Origin: Sipunculus nudus
Lineage: Eukaryota; Annelida; Sipuncula; Golfingiida; Sipunculidae
Length of the DNA: 64,000 nt
NCBI GenBank assembly: GCA_026874595.1
Contig: CM049309.1
Span: 50,378,079-50,442,078, forward strand
Direction: 5' to 3'
Below the pieces are notes generated by a model. That model was given only the letters and a program-made list of their open reading frames with translations. It did not search any database and was not told the origin of the DNA. A program made the translations under genes and the position numbers. Below are positions 37,613 to 49,036 of the stretch, in pieces. Positions within the stretch are counted from its first letter, which is position 1. The number at the start of each line of letters is the position of its first letter.

Positions 37613-38399
37613 CACTGAGTAAACAGATTTGTCAAATATTTGACCAATTTTGATGGTTGAGATAGTATTGATAGATTCAACCAACACATTGGTTATTTCA
37701 ACTAACTCCAAAACTATTGGTAATTTTTACCAATTTTTTATTGATAGACCATTTGGTTGCATATCTTAAACCAATTTAATTGATTGAGTTAAAAATTGGT
37801 TAATTTGACCAAAATATCGGTTATTTTTACCAGTTGATTGGTCAAGCACTGACCAAACAGATTGGTCAGTTTTACATCAGACAGTGACAGACACAAAAGT
37901 CCTCCTGATCAGTTGCAAGTGAAGCATGCTTTACTGGCTGAAGGGCAAAACATGACTTGTATGCGAGCGGTCACAGGTTCCATTCCAAGATCGGGCGGAA
38001 TTTGTGTTTCCCCCTTGAAACCCGCACTAAATCTACCAGAATCTTAAGAATGGCTTGTAACAAGACTTTCACCCAATTCGAAGAATAAAACAACTGAAAT
38101 GGGAGTGAAAGTAAAGCAGTGTACACGTAAACGTGTCCACTGGTATAACCAACAGTAATTGGTTGAAATGACTAATTTCTTACCTGATTTAACCAATCTG
38201 TTAATTATAGATTAACCAAGATATTCGTAAAACAGAACATAACTAGTTGATAAGTATGTAACCAATCTAGATTAGTTAACATTTCAACCAAAAAAGATTG
38301 TTTGCTGTGACTAAGATATTGGTTGGACACATATATAGCAACTAGACTGGTTTAAAGTAACCAATATATTGTTCCTTTTAACCAATCTGTTTTAGAGTG
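37613..38399 (+). mobile_element. TIR element dense in TTGGT/ACCAA motifs
   Basis: The left end reads CACTGAGTAAACAGATTTGT; the right end, reverse-complemented, reads CACTCTAAAACAGATTGGTT, so the termini are inverted and related. The outer 250 bp on each side are packed with ATTGGT, ACCAAT and GACCAA words roughly every 20-30 bp in both orientations, like the subterminal repeats that bind transposases in some DNA transposons. CACT termini recall CACTA elements, but no clear 3 bp duplication is seen. The centre (37870-38130) is different sequence with tRNA-like promoter boxes. It has no coding capacity, so it is non-autonomous. Confidence 0.55.
37935..37986 (+). repeat. tRNA-like A and B boxes (SINE or tRNA relic)
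   Basis: TGGCTGAAGGG (37935-37945) fits the A-box consensus TRGYNNARNGG exactly. GGTTCCATTCC (37976-37986) fits the B-box GGTTCNANNCC exactly. Their spacing (41 bp between starts) is tRNA-like. I could not fold a convincing cloverleaf or choose an anticodon, so this is a SINE head or tRNA relic rather than a functional tRNA gene. Confidence 0.5.
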
Positions 38400-38949
38400 A
38401 TATAATTTTTTTACTATTACCATCCATTATTTTTCCTATTACACAAATAATACACTAACTGGTGCTTTGAAAAGATGACATTTCTATTAACTTACAATCA
38501 TCTCACCTTGTCACGTAGCATAAAATGTTGTTTACTTTTTTATATATATTCTTGCAACGCTGTAGGAAAATGATCTATTTTCTGCTCTGATATCATACAG
38601 GAGTGCTGTGAGTGCGAGCCACCCTGTACTACATCACCCTGGTATTAATTTACAATATGAACTTGTATGAATACTAAAAAATGAGCCTAACTCAGCATGA
38701 GGCCCACTTTTTAGGGAAAACTTTATCAATGAATGCTCTACTTCATTGTTGTCGGTAGCCACAAGACACTGACATCACAGCTCGATAGTGACGCGAGTGC
38801 GCATGCGTGGGCGACTCTACAAGGTTCACCAGAGGTGGGTTTATCGTCGCGTCAATAGTGATGCCCGCTCCAATTTGTTATCAGTTTTGTTTAACATAAA
38901 AGACTTAACGTGCTTAATAATACCAGTTTTCACACCCAACATAGTGCAA

Positions 38950-38951
<2 letters not shown>

Positions 38952-38983
<32 letters not shown>
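38952..38983 (+). repeat. (TC)n microsatellite
   Basis: Uninterrupted TC tract. Confidence 0.95.
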
Positions 38984-38988
<5 letters not shown>

Positions 38989-39064
38989 AGATCCGGTATC
39001 CGCCACTACATAGCATAATAGGTTTTATAGATTCAGAGTTTTCAATAGAAACATTTGAAGAGTC

Positions 39065-39102
39065 CGGGACGCTCAGGCATAATCTGTGTTTAGAGCGTCC
39101 CG
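39065..39102. repeat. Perfect GC-rich hairpin
   Basis: CGGGACGCTC (39065-39074) pairs exactly with GAGCGTCCCG (39093-39102) around an 18 nt loop. It stands out in AT-rich DNA. Function unknown. Confidence 0.7.
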
Positions 39103-40978
39103 ATGACATGTGTCCATTTTTTAAAGGTTATGTAAAATTGAATCTTTTTCTTATTTAATCTAAATATCAGTAATCAGCACGGTGCTAACACAACTGACGG
39201 ATTCATTTGAGGTAACATGTAATGCATGGTCATGGACTGCTACATGGTCCTAAAGCTAAAAATTCGCATATAAAAAAATATAGCCACAAGATATTTCGAG
39301 CGTCAAACACGATTACCCCAGCGTCGTTCCTGAATGCCCTGATAGATTATAAACTGTGCGACAGCGATCTTAGATGATTTATGTAGATTGAACGCCCTCT
39401 TGTGTCCAGATAAAAGAGTTCAGTTCTTACGTGTGCATTTCACAGGTAATGTTTCCTTGAATGACGTCACTGGTGTACATACAGTGTTTAGTCGTCCACG
39501 TGGCTGCACTTCCTCCCCGAATATCGCATGGGAAGCGAGGTAATACGGTGCAGGTTACAGGCGATTGCAGCATTTTCAGTAATACATTTTCTAAAACAAA
39601 TGCCAGGTATATATTTGGATAAAGGATTCTGTGAATAACTTAAGGCGAATCGGCTTCAAAGTCGCGGGATAGATTTTTCTGTTTATTTTTATTGTTCTCA
39701 TTTTCTAGATCTCTCTATATGGTTAAGTACACAGGTTATATCCACTGTTTTGTTTTATTATTTATTATTATACGCTCAAATAGTAGTCTTGTGTTTAGGG
39801 ATACCATAAATGTTCTGTTCAACAGACATAGACAATGATAACTAGATACAATTTATGCTAATATCATCGTATAAATGTCTGTTCACCTGTATGGAAAGGG
39901 ACGTTTTAAACAGGAAAGTTTTATTTTCGACAAAATTTTCCCTTCGTCAACATTGCGAATTTGAATTCCACGCAAAAGGAAAGTTAATTACAGGATATGC
40001 TTATTTAAGGCCAATGCTAACGTAAAACCAACATAAGAACGACGTGCGCTACTGTTATTAAATTATATGTCATACTACGCCCCCGCTGTTCCCGCTTCAT
40101 CGACGATGAACGCGCACACGTGCTCACAGGAAGTAATGCTTAAAGTTTTCAGTTTCATTCCCTCATGTCCAACTGTTTTTGCTATAAAAAAGTAATTAGT
40201 TACATCTCAAGGAATAAAATTATACTGTAGGAAGAAAATTAAATGACCTGTTTTTCAGCGAGATAAACAAATAGTTACTTTCTACCTGATTTGAGAAAAA
40301 ATTAAAGAAATCAGGTTACATTTTGCAACATATCAGACCTACTTATGGTCATTGATCACATGCAATTAAATACACCCTCAAATGACAGCGCTCAAAAATA
40401 TAACCAGTTGAAATTAAGATGCATGGCTACTCATTAAGGGACACATCTGATCTTCCAGATCTTGATGAAAAGGAATTAGGAAATTATTGAAAAAAAATAA
40501 AACTGTGCTCATTTTAAAGGTTCCCGCAATTTCCTCGCTGATATGTGAATAAATAATTATTAATGAACACATCATTTTGAGGGGGTTTTACGTGGTTTTA
40601 AAATTGCGCGGAGGTTACCACCGAAATCAGCCGATCTGCCTTCGGCAAAGAACGGAATGCCAGCTCACTTGATGACATGGTTATTAACAACACGGGCGTG
40701 CACCAGCGCAGGATTAAGGTCTATTGTGCATATATGAATAATCCCAGCTGTTAATGACGTTTGGCCTGACATTTGACCCATTCACTGACCCGTGCACTTG
40801 CATGGCCAGTCAATGTGATAAAATAAACACTTAACTCGAGATCCCAAGACACTCATTTCATATGTCAACATGAAATAATGGTTAAACCCCCATCATCCAG
40901 GTAATCCTTTACTGAAATCCTTTTGTTGAAATGACCCCAACTCTTCAACCATTCTTGAAACAGTTATACCACCTATAA

Positions 40979-42350
40979 ATGCGCCCATACGGTGGACCAG
41001 GTTCCAACTCCGTGTCAGCAGGGTCATGTGAAGTTTGTAGAGGGAAAGATGGTGTTAAACTTCATATCAGTGGTGACCTTTTGTGTAAGAAATGTCGCAA
41101 CAAAGATGCTACCGTTGTTCAGTCAAATGACGAGGTAGCGGCGGGCCTTATGGCAGACGAAAACACAGCAGCTTATAGAGGTGAGACACCCGATAAAGAA
41201 GTTGAAGCAGTAACATTGACAGAGACATTGCCAAATACTAGTAACAGGGAGAATGAACCACTTGTTTGTGTTAATGAAGTATTGTGTTTTGTGTCATACA
41301 TGATAAGTTCAATGCCACCTGATATGCTAGTTAAATTATGTGAAGACACATACAATGATGATGAAATAGTGATAGCTAAAGACAAACTGTTTGAAACTGG
41401 ATTTATTGATGGTCGAGCAGCACCACGGAATGTGCGACGTAGAGGTCCAACCAAACGACCAAGTGACCTTCAAGACATTGTGAACATCTTTCTTGAAATG
41501 CCCCCAACAAATAACACTGCTTATGTAGCTAAAGATTTCAAGTGTTTAGGCTCCCGTCATTATCCATGAACAATTTTGATATCTCGAGTCTAGTCAAGGA
41601 GATGGAGACAGTCCGACTCCAGATTGGTATCATCCAAGAAGCCCAAGAGCAATGCACAAGGGCCTGTAGAAAAATGACTGAGAGATATGTAGAGCAAACT
41701 ATCACAGAAGTACAGGGGGGCACTGACAGACAAGTAGACCTAGCAGAGGAGGTGGTTACAGTTATGCAGCAAGAGCCTACAATACAGCTAGAAGTTCCTG
41801 AAGGTGAGGTTGATGCATCAGCTGATGCTGAAAGTGAAACATGTACGATGGAATCCCAAGAACAAAATGATTCAATACAGGCCAACAAAACTGACCCAAG
41901 GAGTCATGAACAACAGCCTAGACAACAAGAAAATCAATCCCCAATACGCCAGAGCTCTCATAGCTATTCTGAGGTCAGCAGGTTATCTTTAAGTGACACT
42001 TTAAGTCACACAATAAGAACCAAACAAGAGTATACTCACAGACTTCACAAACTCTGACAAACGTAATAGAGTGAAAACTGCACAGGAGCTAAGAGTTACT
42101 AATCATACCGACAGGCGTGACATCACCGGTGCTAAAAACAGTACCAGTTTCCACCGACAGTCTTACTCTAGAAGACAGCAACCCGGTCACACTGCACGGG
42201 GCAGCACTGCAGGCGTACATTTAAATACAAATAATACAAATAATGTAAAGAAGTCTGGCATTATACAAGGCCAGGGTCGGAATTTCCTCATACGCTCTAA
42301 AAAGCCACAGCGAAGATGCATCGGTATCTTTCATTCAAGAATTGTGTAAA
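40979..42350 (+). pseudogene. LINE ORF1 (frameshifted)
   Basis: The first segment (40979-41569) has a two-part cysteine motif (CEVC and CKKC, residues about 17-39, likely zinc-binding), then MLVKLCEDTYNDDEI and RRRGPTKRPSDLQDIV, a block seen in ORF1 proteins of CR1/L2-like LINEs of marine invertebrates. The frame shifts near 41530-41545 and continues as LPSLSMNNFDISSLVKEME with a probable coiled coil (about 41570-41720), then a Gln/Ser-rich tail to 42057. Another shift gives a basic segment ending LIRSKKPQRRCIGIFHSR. The presumed role is RNA binding and chaperoning. It is broken and unlikely to be functional. Confidence 0.65.
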
Positions 42351-42995
42351 GATAATGATGTGTTATTTCTTTAAGAAACATGGCTCCCAAATGAAGAGCT
42401 GGTAATTTCAAAACAGATTCACAAAGATTTTACTGGTTTTGGAGTGTCAGCTATGGATTACAGTGAAGGCCTGGTTGCCTGACGACCACATGGTGGTGTT
42501 GGTATACTCTATCGTAAACATCTAGTAAACATATGTAATGAAGTTTTTTACACTGATAACAGACTTTTAGGTTTGGAAGTAAGTACTAAATCTCTTGATA
42601 AAATCTTATTCGTGAATGTATATCTACCTTATCAAAGTTGTTCCACATATGAAGACTATATGGAGTGTCTAGGTTATCTTCGGTCAGTTATTGAAACATC
42701 TGACACATCAAATAATATTGTCATTGGTGATTTTAATGCAAGCATTAATACTTTGTTTGAAGAAGAGCTTTTAGCTTTTTGTAATGCGACAAACATGATG
42801 GTAGCTGATTATGAAAAGTTTGGTAGAGACAGCGGATTCTACACTTTTATTAGCCATGCACACAACACCACTTCATGGTTAGATCATATTTTGTGTAGTG
42901 GTAATGTATATCCGTTAATTGGTGATATTTTTGTTAGTCCAAAAAGTCCTTGCTCAGATCATCTAGTACTTCATGCTGTTAAGATATCTCTCTGA
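42307..42995 (+). pseudogene. LINE ORF2 endonuclease domain (broken)
   Basis: EEP-type endonuclease. Visible: SFIQELCKDNDVLFL, then TAA at 42372-42374 where family members have Gln before ETWLP, then TGA at 42480-42482 within the loop before RPHGGVGILYRK. After that an intact stretch has VNVYLPYQ, NIVIGDFNASI, SWLDHIL and SPCSDHLVLH, which carry the catalytic D/N, D/H and H residues. Another stop lies at 42993-42995 and a frameshift follows before the linker at 43016. Confidence 0.8.
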
Positions 42996-43015
42996 AGAAA
43001 GAAAAATGTTCTTAG

Positions 43016-43587
43016 TTGACTCAAGTTACAGAATGTTTAATTAATCAGTTCTCAGTTGTAAATTGGTCAATCTCTGATGAGATAAGATTAAACAGTTATA
43101 GGGATTATACCCAGAATATGCTGTCGGATATTAAATTACCAAAAAATACCTTATTGTGTACAAATGTCAGGTGTACAGAACCAACTCACTTACGTGATAT
43201 TGATGTTCTGTACAAAAGCATCTGTGAACCTCTGCAATATGCTGGCTACATAACGCATACTAAATGTAAAAGTAATTCTCATAGAGATTATATTGTACCA
43301 GGTTGGATTTATTATGTAAAAGCTCGTCACACTGAAGCACGTAATAATTATGTTATCTGGAGAGGCCAAGGCAAACCAAGGTCTGGACCTGCATGTGAGT
43401 CCATGAGTCTTCAGTTCAAATATGCTCTTAGACTATGTCAACAGAATGAGGATCAGTTGAGAGCTGATGCTATGGCAAAAAGTGTTGAAAACAGAGATGA
43501 AAAAGCCTTTTGGAAGGAAGTTCGTAAATCTTATAATTCTAAGGTACCCCTTTCTACTAATATTGATGGTGTGGTTGGAGAACAGAA
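43016..43587 (+). pseudogene. LINE ORF2 linker before reverse transcriptase
   Basis: Continues ORF2 between endonuclease and RT, with AFWKEVRKSYNSKVPL and NIDGVVGEQN, the usual lead-in to the RT domain. It ends abruptly at the Helitron 5' terminus. The next LINE codons (ISKLWKSHY) are found at 45572. Confidence 0.75.
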
Positions 43588-45570
43588 TCTATATATTAAT
43601 AGCGTAAGGCGATTTTTGTGATTTTCCGTATCTCCTCTGATACCGCCGTACGGATTGCCGTGATTTTCGACAAACATATGCTCTGGGTTTGTCCGAAGAG
43701 ATTCCAGCCACTTTTATTTGCAATATTTGCGTATTACGTGCATAATTAATAATTTTAATATTTGCTCCCCCGCGGGCGCCTCTTTTTTTTGTGTCTTCGG
43801 GCCTGGTAACACAATGGCCACAGGGTGTTTGCTGGCGGGACAGAGTTTTTCTCCGGGGGCCCTATCTGGGCTTTTCTTAAATTTGCGGTGACCGGCCCGA
43901 AATAATCCCCATTGGTGATCTCTTCTCAAAAGGCAACCTCCGTGCAGCAAAAAGGTCTATTGTGCACAAGGAGATCTCGCGTGAGGAAAATGCTCAAAAG
44001 GGGGATCTTTCAAAGAATGAAAATTTTCCGAGCGGTAGTGCATGCAGGGTAGTGCGTAAAACCCGAACCCCACGGTCCCCGGACCCCATATACCTATTTC
44101 CTCATTTTCCATTATTTATACCGATAAAAACACCACTATTGTTGATGTAAGGACAGAGCAAAGTCCCTAAATGTTGCACATTTGTAAATGACCGATTCAC
44201 TGAAAGATTTATAATTACAAAAAATATTTCGATGAAGACGGACCTCATTTACTTGAATTTGCCGACTGTTCAATTTTGACGGACCCCAGTAACCACCGCT
44301 CATATTTTTATTTATGACTAAAAGAGGACAAAAATAGCACTCATGTCACACACTAAAAAGTAAATATAATATTTGTTATTTTAAATGAAAATATATTAGT
44401 GCGGACACAGTGGGGGAGATTTAATTTGAAGTGCACTTACAGTTGAGCGGACCTGAGACTGATATATCAGAGCACTTCCACATAACATCAGGTTTCGTGC
44501 TCCGTTCATAACAACCATGCAATTTTAAAGTTGGTAATAATATAAATACCGAAAGGAATTGTTGATTACTTGCATTTCAAGCAACTACAGGTTCCAAAAT
44601 AATGATTTTGTAAATGTTTTAAATTATAATACTTTTTAAAACGCTACACAAATGAAATAAATAGCAAATATAAAATTATGAATAAAAACTGAGACAGAAA
44701 TGTAAAAATACAGATACTAACACAATAATAAATCACAAATGTGTCATGGCTAAACATGATGTCAAATACATGTATGTACTAAAGAAATGGTTAATCAACG
44801 AGAAAACGGGGTCCGTGTAATCCGTGAGGTCCGTGCCCCAGGGTCCGTAAGTGTTTTTTTTTTTTTATCAAATTTTGTAGCAAAACAGACTATTTTTTTA
44901 TGTTTTAACCAAAAATAATATAAAATATGTCTTTAGATACGATTATGCTAAAATATCTGGACAAATTACCATGAGAGTTTAAGAATTACAAATTTTTCTT
45001 GGGTTCCGGGATCCGGAGTGGGATCCGGGTTTAACACACTGACTGAACGCAGTGACTGTATCACTGGAAAACATTATAACAGGTTCCTTTACTGGCGGAT
45101 TCACGGGCGCGGAGGGCAACTATAAATGGCGATGTTCAGCATAATATATATTTTCATATAAAAATGATTTTATTTAACATATCAAATTCTACGAAAATTC
45201 TCCGGCCAACCTCTCGGCTTCAATTAGAGTTTTATCCATAACACCATGCATATAATGGATCTATATATTAATAGCGTAACGCGATTTGTGTGAATTTACA
45301 TGTCTCCTCTGACACTACGGTTTGCCGTGATTTTTGACATACATATGCTCCGGGTTTGTCCGAAGACATTCCACCAATCGGACAAGAATGTATTCGTCCA
45401 GGTCATTCAGACTCCGACACAAGAATAACTCAGAGACAGAACACTTATACCAAATGTCGGATTCAAAGAGACAGTAACATTGTACACCCAAGACATGAAA
45501 CTATGACAGACTATTTGACATCAGAACTAAATGCTCGCCCAAAACCGTGCGTAGCACGGGTAATTGCTAG
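43588..45570 (+). mobile_element. Composite non-autonomous Helitron, 1,983 bp
   Basis: The 5' end is TC (43588) directly after an A; the 3' end is CTAG (45567-45570) directly before a T; there is no target duplication. A hairpin CCGTGC-GTA-GCACGG (45545-45559) ends 11 nt before the terminus, the standard Helitron 3' layout. Removing it restores the LINE codons GEQN|ISKLWKSHY in frame. A second copy of the 5' end (about 117 bp, about 85-90% identical) starts at 45260, also as A|TC, so the right 311 bp are by themselves a complete short Helitron. The 43705-45259 segment is unrelated filler with several GGTCCG/CGGACC words. No Rep-helicase coding was seen. Confidence 0.85.
45260..45570 (+). mobile_element. 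Short internal Helitron unit, 311 bp
   Basis: Starts TCTATATATTAATAGCGTAA after an A and ends at the shared hairpin and CTAG before T. Its first 117 bp align with 43588-43704; the rest does not match the left copy. Confidence 0.7.
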
Positions 45571-46790
45571 TATATCTAAATTGTGGAAAAGCCACTATTG
45601 TAACTTTCTGAATTGCATTAAATCGTCAACACATAAACATCAAGTCATGCACCAGTGTAACAATATTTGCAGTGAAGGAATTAATTTTACTTCCTTAGAA
45701 GATGCTGGCACAATTAAAAGTTTGAAGTCTGGTAAATCTGCTGGATTGTACTGTCTGAGGGCTGAGCACTATAAATATGCTGCTAAGCAAATAGAAGTGT
45801 TACTGTCTTTTTTGTTCTCATCTAGTGTAAATCATGGCTATATTCCTACAGGTTTGATGGATACCATAATTGTTCCTTTAGTAAAGAATAAAAATGGTTA
45901 AATAAATGATAAGAATAATTATAGACCAATAGCTCTTGTTACTATTATGACAACGATATTTGAATTTGTTTTGTTGCAGAAAATAAAGAATATTATTGGT
46001 ACATGTGATAATCAATTTGGATTTAAGAAAGGACATGGTACAGATTTTGCACTGTATACACCTAAAACTACAGTAGAATATTACAGGAAATTTAATTTGA
46101 CCTATTAGTAAATCATATCTTTAATGCAGATGACCTTTGCCTAATTGCCCCAAGTGCAAAGGGACTACAGAATCTATTGGACATTTGTCAAAGCTATGGT
46201 ACTTCTTGTGATATTATGTATAATCCTCAGAAAACAGAATGTTTGGTGATTAGACCAAAAGGTTGCAATCTTGTCTGTCCAAAGGTGACATTAGAAGGCT
46301 TGGAAATTAAGTTTGTATCAAAAGTGAAATATTTAGATGTTGCAATTCAAGATACTCTGCAAGATCATGAAGATATGTTGAAGCAGTTGAGAAGTTTATA
46401 TGCACGAAGTAATATTCTTTTACGTAAATTTAGTAAATGTTCCCCGCCGGTCCTTGCATCCTTGTACCAAGCATACTGTTCAAATTTTTATAATGTCACA
46501 CTGTGATGTAATTATTCAAAACAGATGTACAGTAAAATCAGGATTGGTTGTAATAACGAACTCCGACGGTTTCTAAACAATTCTAGAATGGATAGTGCTA
46601 AGGCAATGTATGTAGTTAATGGACTAGATAACTTTGATGTGGTAATACGGAAAAATTTTTATAGATTTATGTAAAGACTGGTAAATAGCTCAAACATAAT
46701 TATTAAGTGTTTATATGATAACAATACCATCAGGTCTGGCGTCCTGTGGTCAACCTGGCAAACTTTTACACACCAAACCAGGGGGTGATG
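45571..46790 (+). pseudogene. LINE ORF2 reverse transcriptase with internal deletion
   Basis: Resumes after the Helitron as ISKLWKSHYCNFLNC, then LKSGKSAGLYCLRAEHYKYA, a TAA at 45899, NNYRPIALVTIM and NQFGFKKGHGTDFAL. At about 46100-46108 it jumps directly to VNHIFNADDLCLIAPSAKGLQ, so the FD-containing palm motif and the GVRQG region (roughly 100 codons in relatives) are missing. The catalytic YADD reads NADD (46123-46134). A thumb and C-terminal region follow (KTECLVIRPKG, KYLDVAIQD, ARSNILLRKFSKCS) to about 46790 with further breaks. Confidence 0.75.
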
Positions 46791-46910
46791 GTTTGCATAC
46801 AGGAAGGTATTGTTCTTAATGTTAATCCATCTTTTTATTGTATTCTTTTTATATGGGTTTTTTACCTGAAGTAAAAATATCTTATCTTATCTTTTTTATC
46901 TTATCTAAAC

Positions 46911-47095
46911 TGTCCAAGGAAGAACGTATGTTTATGTTTTTTTTATTATGTTACATACCACGTCACGGATATACCACCACAAAATGTCAACAAGGACGTT
47001 ACCCGGCCGATAATCAGGGGAAACGGCCCGGCCACGCAGGCCTTCCATCAAGATTTAATCAATTGAACTCTGTTTTCTTACTTTTTTAGGTTTTT
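46911..47095. other. Short gene-free spacer
   Basis: Nothing recognised between the LINE tail and the next minisatellite. Confidence 0.4.
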
Positions 47096-47099
47096 CCAT

Positions 47100-47450
47100 T
47101 TTAAGCACATCATTTATAGTTCCTACAAAATATCATTTATTCTTAACTTTGAGTGGTTTCCCATCTCAATTATACATCATTTAGTCCCTACAGGAAACAT
47201 TATTTCTCACTTTTAGTTGTTTCCCACCTTAAATACATCATTTAATCCCTACAAACACATTATTTCTAACTTTGAATGGTTTCCCATCTCAAATACGTCA
47301 TTAATCCCTACAAACACATTATTCCTAACTTTGAATGGTTTCCCACTAAAATACGTCATTAATCCCTACAAACACATTATTCCTTACTTTGAGGGGTTTC
47401 TTAAACCTACATCATTTAGTCTCTACAAACAACATTATTTAGAATTTTAA
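47100..47450 (+). repeat. Minisatellite, about 60 bp units, six copies
   Basis: Unit words ACATCATTTAATCCCTACAA, ACACATTATTTCTAACTTTG and GGTTTCCCATCTC recur about every 57-67 bp. The open frame over it (47217-47450) is a by-product. Confidence 0.85.
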
Positions 47451-47538
47451 GTCTCATATATATTTACTGTATACCCACTGGCAATCGGTGTCAATTAAAG
47501 TGTCACCGCACACTGTCAGGCGGATGGCTAGGCCTACG

Positions 47539-47767
47539 CAGCGGTGGATCCAGGATTTGGGAAATGTACTGGTCCAACCGACAAAACCTAAGAAAAAAGG
47601 TGCCAAGGTTGGGAAAAATCGGTGGGGTCCAGGTCGCAAAAATTGATCTGAAATCCTAAAAAAAAGGCTACGGCGGCCAAAAATTACGTGTGGAAGGGGG
47701 TGGGGTGTGTGTTTGGGAGGAGGGGGGGTCATGCAGGCCTCCCTTGATTCCCTTGGACTCGCTTCTG
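47539..47767 (+). mobile_element. Short TIR element (CAGGGGCGGATCCAG family), copy 3
   Basis: Begins CAGCGGTGGATCCAGG and ends with the reverse complement of CAGAAGCGAGTCCAAG. The interior has CTGGTCCAACCGAC, GGTCCAGG and CTACGGCGGCCAAAA, shared with the copy at 59194. Confidence 0.6.
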
Positions 47768-48363
47768 CTACTAATGGTGTATGCACATTCCTGTGTTTTT
47801 TTCTTTTTCTTGCCTTAAAACATACAATTAATTCATCTTTCTTATTCTCCTCAGTTATAATATATGTAACCAGTCGAACATCTTCGAAAATCTGAATGCC
47901 CCGACGTCCCATTCCGGTTCGCCCATGTAAAAATCATCACGAACCAGATATTCAAAATCATTATCCCATTGATGGTTTATTTCTAAACTAATTTTCTAAA
48001 TGGAAAGGAAATTATTCCTACCAAACATATAAAATAGACAAACATTTTTATGGTCAATAACTTGACCACCAATTTTTATGTAATTCATAGCACTGGCCTC
48101 CTGTGTGGCTCTCTAGCTGGCCCATTTCAGCCTGAAGGATCACTAAACAAACAGATATATCACCCTATTCTTCATGAAATAAAACACACCAGTATGACAG
48201 ACGGAAAATTCAAGTGGAGGAACCGTCGGTGAAGCCGCAGGTAATAGTGATTCCTCGTTTTCAGTGACCGTCCAAGAGTGAGGAGCGGTCCTACCTAGAG
48301 AGGGCGCCACGTACTTGTGCCTGTTTTGATTGCATATCTGATTAACTTTCCTGAGCCAGTCAT

Positions 48364-48374
48364 ATACATATATA

Positions 48375-48431
<57 letters not shown>
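48364..48431. repeat. (TA)n microsatellite
   Basis: TA tract with one TT phase break. Confidence 0.9.
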
Positions 48432-48435
<4 letters not shown>

Positions 48436-48984
48436 GCACGGAAGTCCAAGAGGAAAATGGCGTTTGAGAGAGAGAGAGAGAGAGATGGCACATATGTTGA
48501 AATTTTTTTTTTAACTTTCTTTAAATATGAATTCCGTTGTTTAGTGTTATAGATCATGTAAATGATCGAGTAAATTTTGATTATTCTTTTAAGAATGAGT
48601 CATCATGTAAAAATACTGATTTTGCTCAAACTTGTTGACGTCATTCAAGATTGTAAAGAAAAAAGAACAGGTTAAAAAAGATTAACGACGTACAGGTAGA
48701 GTTCATAATATGTAATGAAAAAAAATTCATTTATGAAGGTACATTTGTTTAAAACAAGTATATCATATGAAACAATATACTTTTTTTTATTTTCTGACTT
48801 TCACATGCATGTATTGATGAGTTTAAAAAAGTTTATCAGTGTTGGCTTTAGATGCTTTTTTTTTTTTTTTGGCACTTTGTTTGCACATCGTGTGTCTCGG
48901 CACCTGGGACCTGCAACAGGTCCAGGAATAGATAAGTTAACTATATGTTAAGGGATCATTTTATAAGGACTACATGAGATTCCT

Positions 48985-48987
<3 letters not shown>

Positions 48988-49030
<43 letters not shown>
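48988..49030. repeat. (TA)n microsatellite
   Basis: TA tract trailing into CATATATACATATACAC. Confidence 0.9.

Positions 49031-49036
<6 letters not shown>

Larger units (their letters stand above)
38400..40975. other. Gene-free stretch
   Basis: No supported exon. Holds a (TC)n tract and a perfect hairpin, listed separately. The open frames at 38788-39158 are driven by the TC tract. Confidence 0.5.
40979..46906 (+). mobile_element. CR1/L2-type LINE, degenerate, interrupted by a Helitron
   Basis: Order: ORF1-like protein, endonuclease, linker, reverse transcriptase and a short tail with ATCTT repeats (46877-46906) that resembles the microsatellite 3' ends of CR1/L2 elements. About 3.9 kb once the Helitron (43588-45570) is removed. 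Stops and frameshifts occur throughout and the central RT palm is deleted. The 5' boundary is uncertain; 40979 is only where coding becomes recognisable. The clade is inferred from ORF layout. Confidence 0.8.

Noticed and set aside
37935-37986. A functional tRNA gene
   Set aside because: A and B boxes match, but I could not fold acceptor, D and anticodon stems or name an anticodon.
39390-39410. ACGCCCTCTTGTGTCC as a CTCF-like site
   Set aside because: About 13 of 19 positions match, a level expected several times by chance in 64 kb.
43588-45376. Direct repeats 43588-43704 and 45260-45376 as LTRs of a small LTR element
   Set aside because: The ends are TC and CTAG with a hairpin, there is no target duplication, and the LINE frame is restored only if the cut is at 45570, beyond the second repeat. 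These are Helitron features.
45356-45901. A 181-residue open frame as one protein
   Set aside because: Its first 70 residues are Helitron sequence and the rest is LINE reverse transcriptase; it is a chance fusion across the insertion boundary.
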